Below the pieces are notes generated by a model. The model saw only the letters and a program-made list of their open reading frames with translations, was not told the DNA's origin and did not search any database. A stretch of 64,000 bases of DNA from the NCBI GenBank assembly GCA_963971535.1, contig OZ020591.1, positions 18,770,877-18,834,876 of the forward strand, written 5' to 3'. Each line of letters begins with the position of its first letter. The stretch's first letter is position 1. A program made the position numbers and the translations under genes. This document shows positions 10,603 to 24,097 of this stretch, one piece after another. The DNA is from Notolepis coatsorum (taxonomy: Eukaryota; Chordata; Actinopteri; Aulopiformes; Paralepididae).

Positions 10603-12499
10603 CTGACGTTATCATTGGGAATGGGTCTGAGCTCGAAAAGGGCAAATACTGCCGCCTATCGTCTCCCGGATGGTATTGCACATCATTGGATTGGATTGGG
10701 TGGGACTGTGCATCAGAAAAGAATTCCGGTCCCGGGGTTTCCCATCTCGGGCATGCAGTATCGTTATAACAGATGGACCGAGGACACTCAGAGCAGCGTG
10801 GGTTATGTGTTTTGGTGCTATAACGTTGGATCAATAAACACAATCAATATTTGGAATGGCGATCAGGAATTGGATTCATCTTTTTGCAGAACATCTGATG
10901 TAGGTAAGGACTCTATTTTACCAGTCTTGGCTTAATCAGATGTTTTTTTCTCCGCCATCACAGCGTGTGTGTGCATAACGTTAGCGCTGACCACGGCATG
11001 GATAATCGATTTTTCAGCCCGCTTCTCTAGCGTGCATAAGTACACATATACTATCGATACTTTAGAGCATATATATAATTATTTATATAATTAGTAAACT
11101 GTCGGGTGCTTTTCTTGCCCCCCTTAACTGATTTTCGGTGGCATTTGGTCAATTTTTGAGGGCATTTTGCCCCAAGCCCCCCTTAATTTTGAACCCTGCA
11201 TTATACCATTCTGAATTATGTTTTTGTGCTTCGTTTTCTAGAGGGGGCTTTTGAAATGTAAAATAATATACCTAAAATTCTGAAATCATATTCAGTCTAT
11301 GGATTTACTTTGTTCTAAATAATGCACGTCATATACGGCGCTCGCGAGGTGCGATATACACACTATGTGGTTATTTGAATAACGTCGGAGCATTGCAAAT
11401 GTGAATCCCGCAGGGATGTTTTTAATGAATGAAACCTATCAGGCGTTTGGCTCTGATTAGTTTCATATTCTTGGCTGTGGATGTATTTGCGCCCGGATTG
11501 TGTTTCATTCAAGCATAAATTGAAGCGTCTTCATGCGTGGATTGTGGATATGAATTACGACAAATCTGAATATGTGGATTATTGAATTGTGTCACTCACA
11601 CGTTATTGTGATATTGTAACTGGGATTAAAATGTTTGAGGAGATCCGCTGTTTGACGGATTTGATGACGTGGACGTGACTTGAGAAAATGAATGAGCAAT
11701 TGCAAGCCTTTGACGGTTTGATGAATGCATTTGAGAAAATGCATTTATCTGTTCAAGAACTGTTAGTGTTAATCTGATGATGAACAAGAAGGTGATTAAC
11801 ATGACTGGTGTCACTGGTATAAACCAAAGGTTAATCAATTCAATGCATGTATGGATGATGTCCGAAACAGATTAAAACCTGATTAATAGTGAAACTGTAT
11901 AGCCTCCAAGCCTCTCTGACATGTTATTTTGGGGGTCGCACCTTGAAAACTTTGGGAACCATGTATTTATATAGTACATGATACCTAAGCACATACAGTA
12001 CAGATATCCTCATAAGTATCTATTAATTCGTATCAATTAGATATTCTTTGGGCTTGTTTTTGTCTACTTATTCGGAAAGAGTTTAACTAATTATTTTCGC
12101 TAGCAAGATCTCATTCGATTATTCATTCCATTAAGCCTACTGCCAGCAGGCACATTTAAAGAAATATAATCTGATTGATTGGGGTAATGAGGGACTTAAA
12201 ATTAGCCTATAGATTATGTATTTAACTTGTCGGCGAGGCTATTGAGCCATACTGTATTGTACCCATTCTGCAATCTGTTAATACATTTTTCAATCAATGC
12301 CGTTAGAAAATCAGGATTTCTGCGATCGACATATGATGCCTTTTCAGGTGAGGCGGCCGCACGCAATTATCCTGAGTATCAAGTCTGGTTCGAATTAATG
12401 ACAGTGAATCAGCGTTCGAGGAACAGGGAAAGCCTGGATTCAAACATCGGGTTAATTGAATCTGGATAATGGGACTTTTGATCGACTTAGTTGAACCAT
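10603..12499. other. Unclassified intronic DNA
   Basis: No supported gene is seen. There is a short open stretch at 10615-10935 ('SSKRANTAAYRLPDG') with no recognised motif, an AT-rich tract at 11040-11100, a 'cccccttaactgattttcgg' repeat-like fragment near 11120-11190, and a 50-bp scrap of CR1-like LINE tail near 12240-12290 ('gtattgtacccattctgcaa'). Confidence 0.4.
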
Positions 12500-13147
12500 G
12501 CTGCGTGCGAGCTGCTACCATTCTGAGAGCTTAACGTTAGCACTAGAGCTGCGGGCGAGCTGCTACCATTCTGAGAGCTTAACGTTAGCACTAGATGCTG
12601 CAGGCTAGCTGCTACCATTCTGAGAGCTTAACGTTAGCACTAGAGCTGCGGGCGAGCTGCTACCATTCTGAGAGCTTAACGTTAGCACTAGATTGCTGCG
12701 GGCGAACTGCTACCATTCTGAGAGCTTAACGTTAGCACTAGATGCTGCGGGCAAGCTGCTACCATTCTGAGAGCTTAACGTTAGCACTAGAGCTGCGGGC
12801 GAGCTGCTACCATTCTGAGAGCTTAACGTTAGCACTAGATTGCTGCGGGCGAACTGCTACCATTCTGAGAGCTTAACGTTAGCACTAGAGCTGCGGGCGA
12901 GCTGCTACCATTCTGAGAGCTTAACGTTAGCACTAGATTGCTGCGGGCGAACTGCTACCATTCTGAGAGCTTAACGTTAGCACTAGAGCTGCGGGCGAGC
13001 TGCTACCATTCTGAGAGCTTAACGTTAGCACTAGATGCTGCGGGCGAGCTGCTACCATTCTGAGAGCTTAACGTTAGCACTAGAGCTGCGGGCGAGCTGC
13101 TACCATTCTGAGAGCTTAACGTTAGCACTAGAGCTGCGGGCGAACTG
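12500..13147. repeat. 48-49-bp minisatellite, about 13 copies
   Basis: Each unit contains 'gctgctaccattctgagagc' followed by 'ttaacgttagcactaga'. Two alternating junction variants ('gagctgcgggcgag' and 'gattgctgcgggcgaa') indicate expansion by multi-unit blocks. The array lies in the zinc-finger intron. A poly-C run (about 13186-13210) follows. Confidence 0.92.
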
Positions 13148-13381
13148 GCCATCTCCGTGATTTGTTTACTTGGTAACACGGGTTGCCCCCCCCCCCCCCC
13201 CCCCCCCCCCGCTAATGATAATGAAAGTTATACCGTCATATACCGTATACCGGGGTATTAGGTAATCAAGGTATAACGGTATGAAAAAAGTCATACCGTC
13301 CAAGCCTAGATCAGACCACCTGTAGTCGATACTGATCACATGTAGCTAGTATCAGCCTGGTAGTGGTATTGGGTATAGCGG
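13148..13381. other. Poly-C run and hAT-like terminal debris
   Basis: After a ~25-bp C run, a segment with repeated 'ataccgtcatacc' and 'ggtataacggtat' motifs resembles the ends of fish hAT MITEs. No complete element or TSD was found. Confidence 0.4.
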
Positions 13382-15339
13382 CAGGGGAGGAATCTAACTT
13401 TTTGGCTTACCAGCCAACTGGCGAGTATATGATTTTTTTTTACCAGCCAAACAGATTTTTTACCAGCCATAAATAAATCGCTAATTGCGATAATTACTTC
13501 TTTGTATGTCTTCGTCTAAATTGGTTTTCAATCATAGTAGTAATCACACCGTGTCTCTACTCTTTAAAATATTTATTACCATAAAACATTAAGTGTTTCT
13601 ACTCTTCACAATATTAGCATAAAACATATATTAATCACACCGTCTCTACTCTTCAAAATATTAGGATATCAAATATTACCATGAAAGAGCGAACTATGCT
13701 GGACTGGGTTGAGCTGAACTGGGCAGGGAAAGTTGGGCTGGTCTAGGTTGGACTGGGTTGGGCTGGACTGGGCTGGGCAGTGAAAGAACCAAGCATTTCA
13801 ATGTAATGTAATAGCTAAATAAAACAACTTGAACTTGACTTGTTACATTTGCACTCTGGTTGGATGCCAAACGTATTCTGGTTGTACTGTACTTGTGCTG
13901 TATGATGACAATACATTGGAATCGAATCTCATGTCAACGCTAGGGGTTCAGCAGGTGTATTCTGAATGACAAGTATGACAACATCACCGTTGTGAAGGGC
14001 ATATGGGCGAGTGGTGATATGGGGGGAAACCCGGTAATAATTCGGTAATAATAAAATGTCACTCGGCTGCATTTAAGCAAAGCCGCTCAGTATAGTAGTC
14101 CACTATGTTGAATGTGCGTTATGGTAGCTTGTTACATGCTAGGTAGCTAGCCGGCTAATGCTTGTTGACTTGTCATTCTCATCCGACTCGAAGGAGACGT
14201 GTCGCGTGCTGTTGTTCGCCCCCATGTCAGACCGCACTGATATCCGAAAGCCCCCCCCCCCCCCCACACTCTCGGGTCTGCTGAAGAATGAAGAATGCCC
14301 GAGGTCTATGCGCAAGGCCACGCTGGGGAGTCAGTCAAGATAAGATCCGGGATGCGGCGTTCCTACCCAACACCGTACCAAGAACAGAACGAAACTGTCT
14401 GGAGTAGATAAGATGGATGGCAGGCCCCCCACCCCCAATCCCTACCCAAACCCCCCCTCCCGCGTGTACGCCTGGCGATGTGCGCGCGCTGGAGGGGAGG
14501 AACCCAAGGCTGTCTCATCACCCATCACCAAAGCCAAAACTCCCACCCCTATGACGGCAACTGTAGTCATAACCTCCCCCTCCGGTACTAGCTGATGGCA
14601 ACTGTAATTAGTCTAAGCCGGAACCTCTCTCCGTCCTCCCTCCCACCCCACCAACCCCTCCCCTCGGGGTGCATCAGAGACACACAGACTCACGGCTAAA
14701 TTAACATGTTTCAACAAATTCACATGTTTGTATTAATTAAGGGTTGTGCCATTATTGCTATGCAAATGTAATAATTGTGAATGATTTTCTGTAATGAGTT
14801 GTATGTGTTGTTTTCAAGCATCCTTGACTTCCAAGGACAACGATGTAAATAAGTCATTGGCTTTTCGTTCCTCTCCTTGACAAAAGCAAATATGTGATGT
14901 AATGATCTGTATATGTTTTGTTGTCTAAAATAAATACCATACCATACCAAGCGACAACTCTACATGCAATTATTTTCATCCACTGATGTGTTTTTGTCTA
15001 CGATGTCAAGCCAGTGACAGGAGTCTGTAGGGCCGCACGCAGTGGTCTGTCCACTTCCCCTAGATGGGCGACATCTTCTAGAAAATGAGTGTTCATTGGA
15101 GGAGCTTAGAGCGCAATGATGATGTTCATTGGTTATGGATTATTATGAGGCGCAAATGGGAGGAATCATAAGGGGGGAGTTAGAGTTCGGCTTGCCAGTA
15201 AGCGAATCAGCAGATTGCAGAATGATTTTTTTGGTTTTGCTTACTACTTGCCAGTGTGGCGAGTGCTCTTCATGAATCACTCGCCAAACATAAAGAATAC
15301 TCTCATTTGGCGAGTAAAATGGCCTAATTTCCTCCCCTG
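13382..15339. mobile_element. hAT-like element with CAGGGGAGGAA ends
   Basis: The ends 'caggggaggaa' and 'ttcctcccctg' form inverted repeats, and 'ggtatag' occurs on both sides (13372-13378 and 15340-15346), an imperfect TSD. Repeated 'taccagcca' motifs mark the left subterminal part; a related fragment is at about 54590-54670. The interior includes poly-C tracts and GC-rich DNA with no convincing transposase ORF. Confidence 0.6.
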
Positions 15340-15493
15340 GGTATAGGATCTGTGCATCCCTATATATTGGTTCAGCGTGTTGTTACTTTCCTGTTAAGAG
15401 TGTAGTGTGAAATAGTGACCTGTCCCTTTGTTACTTTCAAAAGCAATGGTTACAACAAATTACATTTAAATGATTGTATGCCCTTCTTTCTAG

Positions 15494-15942
15494 ACTCCAT
15501 GGCCTTACAGCTGTCTATCTGTGAAGAGGAGGTTCCCCCTGAGCAGCAGGAGAGGAGCCCCAGTCTGGTCCAGGAGGAGCCAGAGCGCCTACAGATTAAA
15601 GAGGAACAGGAGGAACTCTGGATCAGTCAGGAGGGAGAGGAGCTTCCTGTCTCTGTGAAGAGTGAACATGATGAAGAGAAACCTCAGTCCTCACAGCTCA
15701 GCCAAACCCAGGACACAGAGCTCCTACGGATCAAAGAGGAACAGGAGGAACTGTGTCAAGATCTAGAGGAGGCTGATGGCTCCAAGATGACCTTACAACC
15801 TATGAAATGTGAAAATGAAGGTGAGAACACTCTGTCCTCACAACTCATGCAAAACCGGGACCCAGAGCAGATTAAAGAAGAACTAGATCAAGGGCTGGAA
15901 GAAGCTGATCTCCAAGATCACAGTAGACCCAGTGAAATATGA
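15494..15942 (+). CDS. Zinc-finger protein terminal exon: acidic N-terminal part, ends at a frameshift
   Basis: The exon begins after a good acceptor ('cccttctttctag'), with an in-frame ATG at 15499 ('SMALQLSICEEEVPPEQQ'). It encodes the acidic segment common in teleost C2H2 proteins, including two 'IKEEQEEL' repeats, one followed by 'WISQEGEEL'. At 15909/15910 the sequence 'gctgatctccaag' lacks two bases present in the internal repeat 'gctgatggctccaag' (15772-15786). Because of this the frame leaves the finger frame and stops at 15942. Without the shift it would join the finger array. The exon continues an upstream exon, probably 8027-8261. It may be a pseudogene, a polymorphism or a sequencing error. 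Confidence 0.75.
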
Positions 15943-17278
15943 AGATGGTCAAGAGAACGCTCGGTCCTTCCAGCCTCTTCAAACCCAAAGGGAGAAAAAC
16001 AGAGAAGCATACTCTTTACCCAGCACCTCAACTGAACACATGAAAACAGAACCTGAAGGAGAGAACTGTGGAGTAGCGGAACTAACCAGTAACTTAGATC
16101 CAGCTGGTGATTTAGAACCAACTAGAGATAGCCAGCCTCTCTCTTCAGACTGTTCTCTAACTGAGACTGATGACAGTGATGACAGTTCTGGAGCTGAGAC
16201 TGATGACGGTGATGATGACAGTTCTGGAGCTGAGACTGATGATGAGAAACCATTTAGTTGTTCAGTTTGTGGGAAAGGGTTTAGTAGGAAGCAAATTCTA
16301 AAGACACACATGAGAACACATACTGGAGATAAACCATTTAGCTGTTCAGCTTGTGGGAAAGGGTTCAATGTTAAATCAAATATGAAGAAACACATGAGAA
16401 CTCATACTGGAGAGAAACCATTTAGTTGTTCAGTTTGTGGGAAAGGGTTTAGTAGGAAGCAAATTCTAAAGACACACATGAGAACACATACTGGAGATAA
16501 ACCATTTAGTTGTTCAGTTTGTGAGAAAGGGTTCAGTCAGCAAACAAGTCTAAAGACACACATGAGAACACATACTGGAGAGAAACCATTTAGCTGTTCA
16601 GCTTGTGGGAAAGGGTTCAATGTTAAATCAAATATGAAGAAACACATGAGAACTCATACTGGAGAGAAACCATTTAGCTGTTCAGTTTGTGGGAAAGGGT
16701 TCAGGCTTAAAGAAGGTCTGAAGAAACACATGAGAACACATACTGGAGATAAACCATTTAGTTGTTCACTTTGTGAGAAAGGGTTCAGTCAGCAAATAAA
16801 TCTGAGGACTCGCATGAAAGTTCATACTGGAGAGAAACCATTTAGCTGTTCAGTTTGTGGGAAAGGGTTCAATGTTAAATCAAATATGAAGAAACACATG
16901 ATAACTCATACTGGAGAGAAACCATTTAGCTGTTCAGTTTGTGGGAAAGGGTTCGGGCTTAAAGACATTCTGAAGAAACACATGATAACTCATACTGGAG
17001 AGAAACCATTTAGCTGTTCAGTTTGTGGGAAAGGGTTCAGTCAGCAAACAAATCTGAAGACACACATGATAACTCATACTGGAGAGAAACCATTTAGTTG
17101 TTCAGTTTGTGGGAAAGGGTTCAGTCAGCAAAGATATCTGAATAAACACTTGATAACTCATACTGGAGAGAAACCATTTAGCTGTTCAGTTTGTGGGAAA
17201 GGGTTCAATGTTAAATCAAATATGAAGAAACACACTGGAACTCATACAGGAAAGAAACCATTTAGTTTTTCCGTTTAA
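15932..17278 (+). CDS. C2H2 zinc-finger array (12 fingers), 448 aa from internal Met
   Basis: This is the DNA-binding half of a poly-zinc-finger protein, presumably a nuclear transcription regulator. An acidic, Ser/Asp-rich linker ('TDDSDDSSGAETDDGDDD') precedes twelve 84-bp fingers of the form KPFSCSxCxKGF...H...H with TGE/TGD-KP linkers, then a truncated thirteenth ('KPFSFSV'). Finger 7 ('INLRTRMKVH') has Arg in place of its first zinc-binding His. Helix types recur: 'NVKSNMKKH' in fingers 2, 5, 8 and 12; 'SRKQILKTH' in 1 and 3; 'SQQ...' in 4, 7, 10 and 11. Fingers are almost identical at the DNA level, showing recent duplication or conversion. The Met at 15932 is just the first in frame. 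The true start is likely upstream, across the 2-bp frameshift. Confidence 0.85.
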   Translation: MKYEDGQENARSFQPLQTQREKNREAYSLPSTSTEHMKTEPEGENCGVAELTSNLDPAGDLEPTRDSQPLSSDCSLTETDDSDDSSGAETDDGDDDSSGAETDDEKPFSCSVCGKGFSRKQILKTHMRTHTGDKPFSCSACGKGFNVKSNMKKHMRTHTGEKPFSCSVCGKGFSRKQILKTHMRTHTGDKPFSCSVCEKGFSQQTSLKTHMRTHTGEKPFSCSACGKGFNVKSNMKKHMRTHTGEKPFSCSVCGKGFRLKEGLKKHMRTHTGDKPFSCSLCEKGFSQQINLRTRMKVHTGEKPFSCSVCGKGFNVKSNMKKHMITHTGEKPFSCSVCGKGFGLKDILKKHMITHTGEKPFSCSVCGKGFSQQTNLKTHMITHTGEKPFSCSVCGKGFSQQRYLNKHLITHTGEKPFSCSVCGKGFNVKSNMKKHTGTHTGKKPFSFSV

Positions 17279-17303
17279 GCTGAGAGTAGACTTGATTGAT
17301 TGA

Positions 17304-18237
17304 TTGACAAGTTTATTAACAGATTGCAGAATGGGTACAGTACAGGGGGGGTTGGGTAGGGGGGGGGGACACTGTACATTGGAATACTGACAAAGCCATA
17401 CTTGGTCATTTACTGTGCAACTGGGTTAGGACATTTGTAGGGGCCAGTTTCGAATTTCAGTCTCCCGTAGGTGTTTTTTGAGTGTTTTTGGAAGTGGGTA
17501 GTGATTAACATTCCTTTACAGCTTTGGGTAGGGCGTTCCACATTGATGTGGCATAATTGCGAAACGTGTTTAGTCCCTTGTTTGAGCCGAATCTGGGTTT
17601 AACATGATTTGTGGAGCTCCCTCTGGTGTTGTGATCGTGGTATTCACTGACCTTTGGGAAGTATTTTGACATGTACATGGGTACCTTGGTCGTGTAGTGT
17701 ATCTTGTAGACCAGGCCCATTGCAAGTTGCTGTACTCTGTCGTCTACTCTAAGCCATCCTAGGTTGTCAAAGTGGGCAGGGGTGAGGTGGGTTCTAGGAG
17801 TCAGGTCAAGCAGTAGTCTGACTAGGTTTTTTTTAGATGTTTGTAATTATTACATTGGATGCCATTTTGTCACAGGAAAGATTAGCCTCTAGGATGGAAC
17901 CCAGGTAGGTAATTTCATCTTTCCTTGTGACAATATTGTCACCCACTGTAACCGAGAAGCCGTCGGTCTTGCTGAGTTTGTTATTTGAACCGAAGAGAAT
18001 GGACTCTGTTTTGCCCATGTGTAATGATAGTTTGTTGTCGGCGAGCCATATGCAGATTTTGCCTAGTTCTGAGCTGAGGGCTTTTTCAACCTGTAACTTG
18101 TTCTTGTCAGAGACCAGCAGGGCTGAGTCGTCCGCAAACAGGAACAAGTTGCAGTCACAAGCTGACGACATGTAATTTGCATAAATTATGAATAGTAGCG
18201 GTCCTAGTATGCTTCCTTGTGGAACACCACAGCTCAC
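17304..18237 (-). mobile_element. CR1-like LINE, 5'-truncated, in the zinc-finger 3' region
   Basis: It is the reverse complement of the LINE 3' half, from the RT core ('GVPQGSILGPLLF', 'LFADDSALLVSDKN') to the tail at about 17304. Compared with 29206-30384 it lacks about 170 bp at 17851, where 'gtaatt' joins 'attacattggatgcc', a microhomology deletion. The reading frame is broken there. Its 5' truncation point is at about 18237. Confidence 0.85.
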
Positions 18238-18598
18238 TTGAAAAGAATAAAGAGAACAGGTCCCCAAACACAGTTTTCAGTATATTAAATAGAAACACCA
18301 TGTACTTTTTTAGAAGAAGAACACACATGCGAGATGGGTGACACACAGGAACACTCACACACACATGCACTGATGAAATGTCTCTCTGCACTTTTCCCAT
18401 CCCGTCGTCCTTCCCCCCAAGGGCAGCCGGGAGCAGACATGGGCTGTGGCGTGGGCTGCGCCCGGGGACCAATCCAAGTGCTCCTGTCCATCTTCGTCAG
18501 GGACGCGACAGCGTTAGCGATCTGTTCTGCATGTTTTTCCTTTGGGTTTATCTTATCTGGAGGGGGATCCCTTGCGAGCACGGGGAGAACATGCAAAC

Positions 18599-18893
18599 TC
18601 TAAGTAGTATACTCAACAGGAAACCCATGTACTTATACTAAGTAGTATACCCAATAGGAACCCCATGTACTTATACTAAGTAGTATACTCAACAGGAACC
18701 CCATGTACTTATACTAAGTAGTATACTCAACAGGAACCCCATGTACTTATACTAAGCAGTATACTCAATAGGAACCCCATGTACTTATACTAAGCAGTAT
18801 ACTCAATAGGAACCCCATGTACTTATACTAAGTAGTATACTCAACAGGAACCCCATGTACTTATACTAAGTAGTATACCCAATAGGAATCCTT
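18599..18893. repeat. 38-bp minisatellite, about 7.8 copies
   Basis: The unit begins 'actaagtagtatactcaaca' and ends 'ccccatgtacttat'. Variants alternate between 'caacagg' and 'caatagg', and 'agtagt' and 'agcagt'. Confidence 0.93.
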
Positions 18894-20428
18894 AGGACTT
18901 ATTTTTGTTTTGTGATTGATTTCCGTTTATCTTCATTCATATCAAACACAAAGATTCTGTACCTCCTTTTTTGATTCAGTCAATAAAATATATCTCATAT
19001 GCTTGTTTTGACTCATTCATTATGAGTGTTATAATTTAAAATGCTGTGTAGCCATTAGGACATGATATTTTACTTAAGTTAAAAGTAGAATACTCTACAG
19101 AAAATAGTTGCTAAATGAAATACAAAGCTATAGACATTAATGTTGAGATTTTCAAATGTATTATTTTGGCACAAACCCGGTGCCATTTAGCTCCATTGTA
19201 TTGGAGTGACAGCAGACATCTCTACTGCAGATATGTCGTGCTCTAGTGGGCTTCGCTCATAAGTAGTTCAAGGTAGCAGTCAGAAGACTGAGGTGTGACA
19301 GCAACAGTGTATTCCTTCAATAACTGGTGGCGCCAGAGAGCATCTGACAAAACCTCAGAGCCTGTTTCACCACAGAACTGGTGGGTCATGTGCTTGAAGC
19401 TCTGATCCCAGGAAGACTTCAGTGTTCAATATTGAAAGACGGACACATCACATTGGACCTGGACTTCAATTTAAAAAACAGAAATGGACTTCCATAATGT
19501 TATTACTGTATATATTAAATGTATCAATGTTGTAGAATATGGCAGCAATATTATCATTCATTGATAATTGTTCCACGGTAACAATTAGGGATTGGAAATG
19601 TAGCAGCCAGAATAGTAATTTTGTGTTCATGAAGATTTTATATTCATTTATTCTCATTTACATTATTGAATTGAAATATTTACACTAATCTAATTTGATT
19701 TAATATAAAGATTTAGTTTTTGTTCATATTACCGATGGTATGGCTATATTATTAATTTGTGATACATCTCTGTGGGTTTAACCTATTAGTCCATCCCCCT
19801 CTCCCCGTAATATAAGGAACAGGAAGTGATTTCTTTGTCAGTAAGAGTTTAGAGACATAACCTAGGCAGAAAAAGAATGGTTTAATTTAAAACAAGTGTC
19901 TCATTCTCTGTTGCTACTTTACTGTTTGTTGGACTACCATTCCCCCCTGCAGCTAACCACACAATAGGGCAGTTTTGGACAAGTATTTTAAGTTAATTAA
20001 TTTTCTATCATTGAAATGCATATTCAGTATGAAGTTACAGCTTTTCACCACAAGAGGGTGATATTACACAGGTTCGCTGGTAATCAGCTCTCTGGCACCT
20101 GTTAACAATATATAGACATGCCATAGTGAACCTATTGTTTGTCATTGATATACATGCATTACAAATATTTATGAATTAATTATTGTCCATTGTAATAAGC
20201 CCCGCCCCTTTCATATATCATGGACCATTCCTCGTACAGACTTGTGGGAGGGGTTAATGAGTGGTGGGGGCTTCCCCTGGAAGGTTGGTGGTACCGTTCA
20301 AAACGGGCGTAAAAGCAGGGAGGCAGCAATGTTAGCTGTGCTGTTGGGTTTCCTGTTAAGGTCCGATATTGTGTGTAGTCCCGGCCACACGCCACGTGGG
20401 TCATAGCTGCTTAGCTCCTTTCCAGGTG
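18894..20428. other. AT-rich DNA downstream of the zinc-finger gene
   Basis: No gene is supported. A canonical poly(A) signal 'aataaa' at 18982-18987 lies 1.7 kb after the zinc-finger stop and could end its transcript if the LINE and minisatellite are part of the 3' UTR. The rest shows no recognised repeat ends. Confidence 0.35.
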
Positions 20429-20545
20429 TTGGCCGTTCCAGTGAAGCCCCAAGCAGATGGGGCTATCTTAGTGGCCCAACCACATGCGACTGTGGCACAG
20501 AACCCCAGACCATGGAGCACCTCCTTCCATGTCAAGGGGGGGGGG
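20429..20545 (+). mobile_element. Scrap of LINE ORF C-terminus
   Basis: One frame reads 'PTTCDCGTEPQTMEHLLPC', matching the Cys/His-rich C-terminal motif of several fish LINEs. No flanking structure is preserved. Confidence 0.45.
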
Positions 20546-20970
20546 GTGACCTCATCGCCCAGCCGAAGGGCATTGTCTCTGATTAGTACAACGTTGGGGA
20601 GAATTAAGAGGAGGGGCGAATGCAAGGGAACAAACAACACACACATACAGTAAACAAAAAGAACACATCAACAACTTATTTTCTCATACATAAAATAAAC
20701 TCCACATAAACTGATGGAAGTCACCACTACTGAGATGCATTTATGTGTCCATTTTAGTGAAATGTGGTGACTTTTATGGGTTTATGTGACACATTTTAAG
20801 ATACATTGGAAGCCAATTAGCACCACATTTTCAGTAATGGTTAAAGATGATGAAAAAGGAACGGCACAGTGAGTGTTGTATCAAGGCAAGAATGACTTGG
20901 AACCCACATGTCAAAAATAACGTTGATATCCAGGGGGATAGAGAGCAAAGGGATTTAGTCATAATGTTCT

Positions 20971-20978
20971 CAACGACG

Positions 20979-21014
<36 letters not shown>

Positions 21015-21038
21015 CCAACAACAACAACAACAACAACA
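20971..21038. repeat. (CAA)n microsatellite
   Basis: A trinucleotide run with a few GAC and CAC interruptions. Flanking DNA from 20546 to 21590 shows no supported gene. Confidence 0.93.
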
Positions 21039-21589
21039 GTTCTAGCATTTTGGGTCATTTTATGTCAACATACATTCTGTTAAAAAATGTAAAGTAAAGT
21101 GTGGCACAGTAATTGATTAACGTTTCACACAGACCATACTTGTATTGATAAATGAGGCTCTCAGATATCTAATAAACTTTTAAGTTCAAAGTTCTACATG
21201 TGTGTCTCTTATCATTAAATAAAATCCAAACCCATGTTTATTGTGTTGTAAGCATGTTGTTTATTTAAACCCATGATCATTACAGTAAAATATACAGTTA
21301 AATATAGTATACCATAAATAGATGGTATATTGCACTCTATTTACCTTGATCTTGATCCTATATATTAGGCATATCTGGGGTTTTAATGTGACATGTATAT
21401 AGAATGAATAAATGTTTAATGTGCAGATGTTTCTGTCTTCAGGTGCGATACAAATAAAGATTATTATTATTATTATAATGTTGGGTCTGTGGCCCAGGGA
21501 TGCTTGAGGAGGTTCAGGGGGTTCACAAAAAATGGGGAATATTTTAACTTCACTATTTCATTCACTAGAAGTTAGTCTAATGAGAGAAT

Positions 21590-21920
21590 ATACTGTATAA
21601 GAATGACTAAAGCTAAGAAAGGGATTCAAAGGAGATGTATTTCTATGGTTGGTTAACATGTGGAACAATGCTGATATACACAAGTCATTCGCTTTTGGTT
21701 TTCAAGAAAATGGTTTGTGTAGCTATTTTTGAGGATTACAAATGTGAATAATCCTTATTTAGTTAATTTCATAAGAATATAGGACAGGTATATCTAAGCA
21801 TTATGTGTCAGCCTGTACCTTTTTAGTCACTGCCCAAATCAGACTGTTGACAGTCTGGAATGATTGTGCACTATTATTGTTTTGTGTGTGATGGCTGAAT
21901 AAAATAATCTACTATACTAT
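21590..21920 (+). mobile_element. LINE 3' fragment related to 40248-40814
   Basis: It encodes a frame-broken version of 'AKKGIKRRCIS' followed by a decayed 'VNLWNNADI' segment and a 3' UTR ending 'ggctgaataaaataatct'. The same C-terminal segment is seen on the minus strand at 40488-40787. Confidence 0.6.
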
Positions 21921-22387
21921 TCTGATAGATTTCAATCTCTCCACTGTTATCTCCCCACTTACAGTGTGTTGTTTAGATGCTATATTGCACTATATTTACC
22001 TTGATTTACCAGTAACGGTAAAAGATTATGAAAAAAGAATGGCACCTTGATTGCTGTATTAAAACAATAGCACACATAATTATTAGACAACATTACATGC
22101 TAAAACAAAGTGTGCTACGTCGGTGGTCCTATCCTACCAACTACCTTCAATCCCGCTGGGAACCAGGCAAGTGATCTGGAACAAACACTCCATGTCACAC
22201 ATATTGCAAAGCACACAATTAAAACCGCTATCCATAACCCATAGATGCTACCACTGCCTACCGTAGTGTATAATGCTCGTTCCTGCATCACGGAGTGAGG
22301 TGTGCACTGCCTCACTGCACCGGCCGGAACAAACAGTTCACCTCACGTTCCGCCTGCAGGTGGCCCCCTATAACGGAACCTGGCTCA

Positions 22388-22838
22388 TTGAGGCCCCTCC
22401 TCCTTTCTCATTAGCGCCACCCGCCACATAAGTATGTAGGTGTGCACCTGGACGACAAGCTGGCCTGGTCTGCAAACACGGACGCGCTCTATAGGAAGGG
22501 ACAGAGCCGGCTGTTCTTCTTTAGGAGGCTCAGCTCTTTTAATGTGTGTGGGGAAATGTTGTATATGTTTGATCAGGTCCTTTCTCCCCACAGCCATCAG
22601 ACTGTACAACAGCTGACCTTTGACCTGTGGCTGTTTGTTTCCTGTTCCCTACACCTGTTTTTATACACCTGTCTTATACACCTGCTTTTATCTTATCACG
22701 TTTTTATTATTATTGGTAGATATGATGTACATGAATTTTTATCATGTGCTTACTTTTTAATTCATGATGCAGACATAATTGTGAACGACTGTATGAGCTA
22801 TGTGAGATCCCTGAATTTCCTGAAGGGGATGAATAAAG
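22388..22838 (+). mobile_element. LINE 3' end, coding C-terminus plus tail
   Basis: An open frame with 'VGVHLDDKLAW', 'KGQSRLFFFRRL' and 'FNVCGEMLYMF' is the region after the RT catalytic core in Rex/CR1-like LINEs. The tail (22616-22838) is the same as 1-262, and this copy includes more 5' sequence. Confidence 0.7.

Positions 22839-24097
<1,259 letters not shown>

Noticed and set aside
10615-10935. 106-aa frame in the zinc-finger intron
   Set aside because: No recognised motif and an antisense frame of similar length; a donor-like 'gtaagg' follows, but no acceptor partner was found.
15979-16395. 138-aa minus-strand frame in the zinc-finger exon
   Set aside because: Shadow of the sense frame; no motif and no splice or promoter support.
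18598-18893. CRISPR-like array
   Set aside because: Direct tandem repeats with no unique spacers in a eukaryotic context; a minisatellite.
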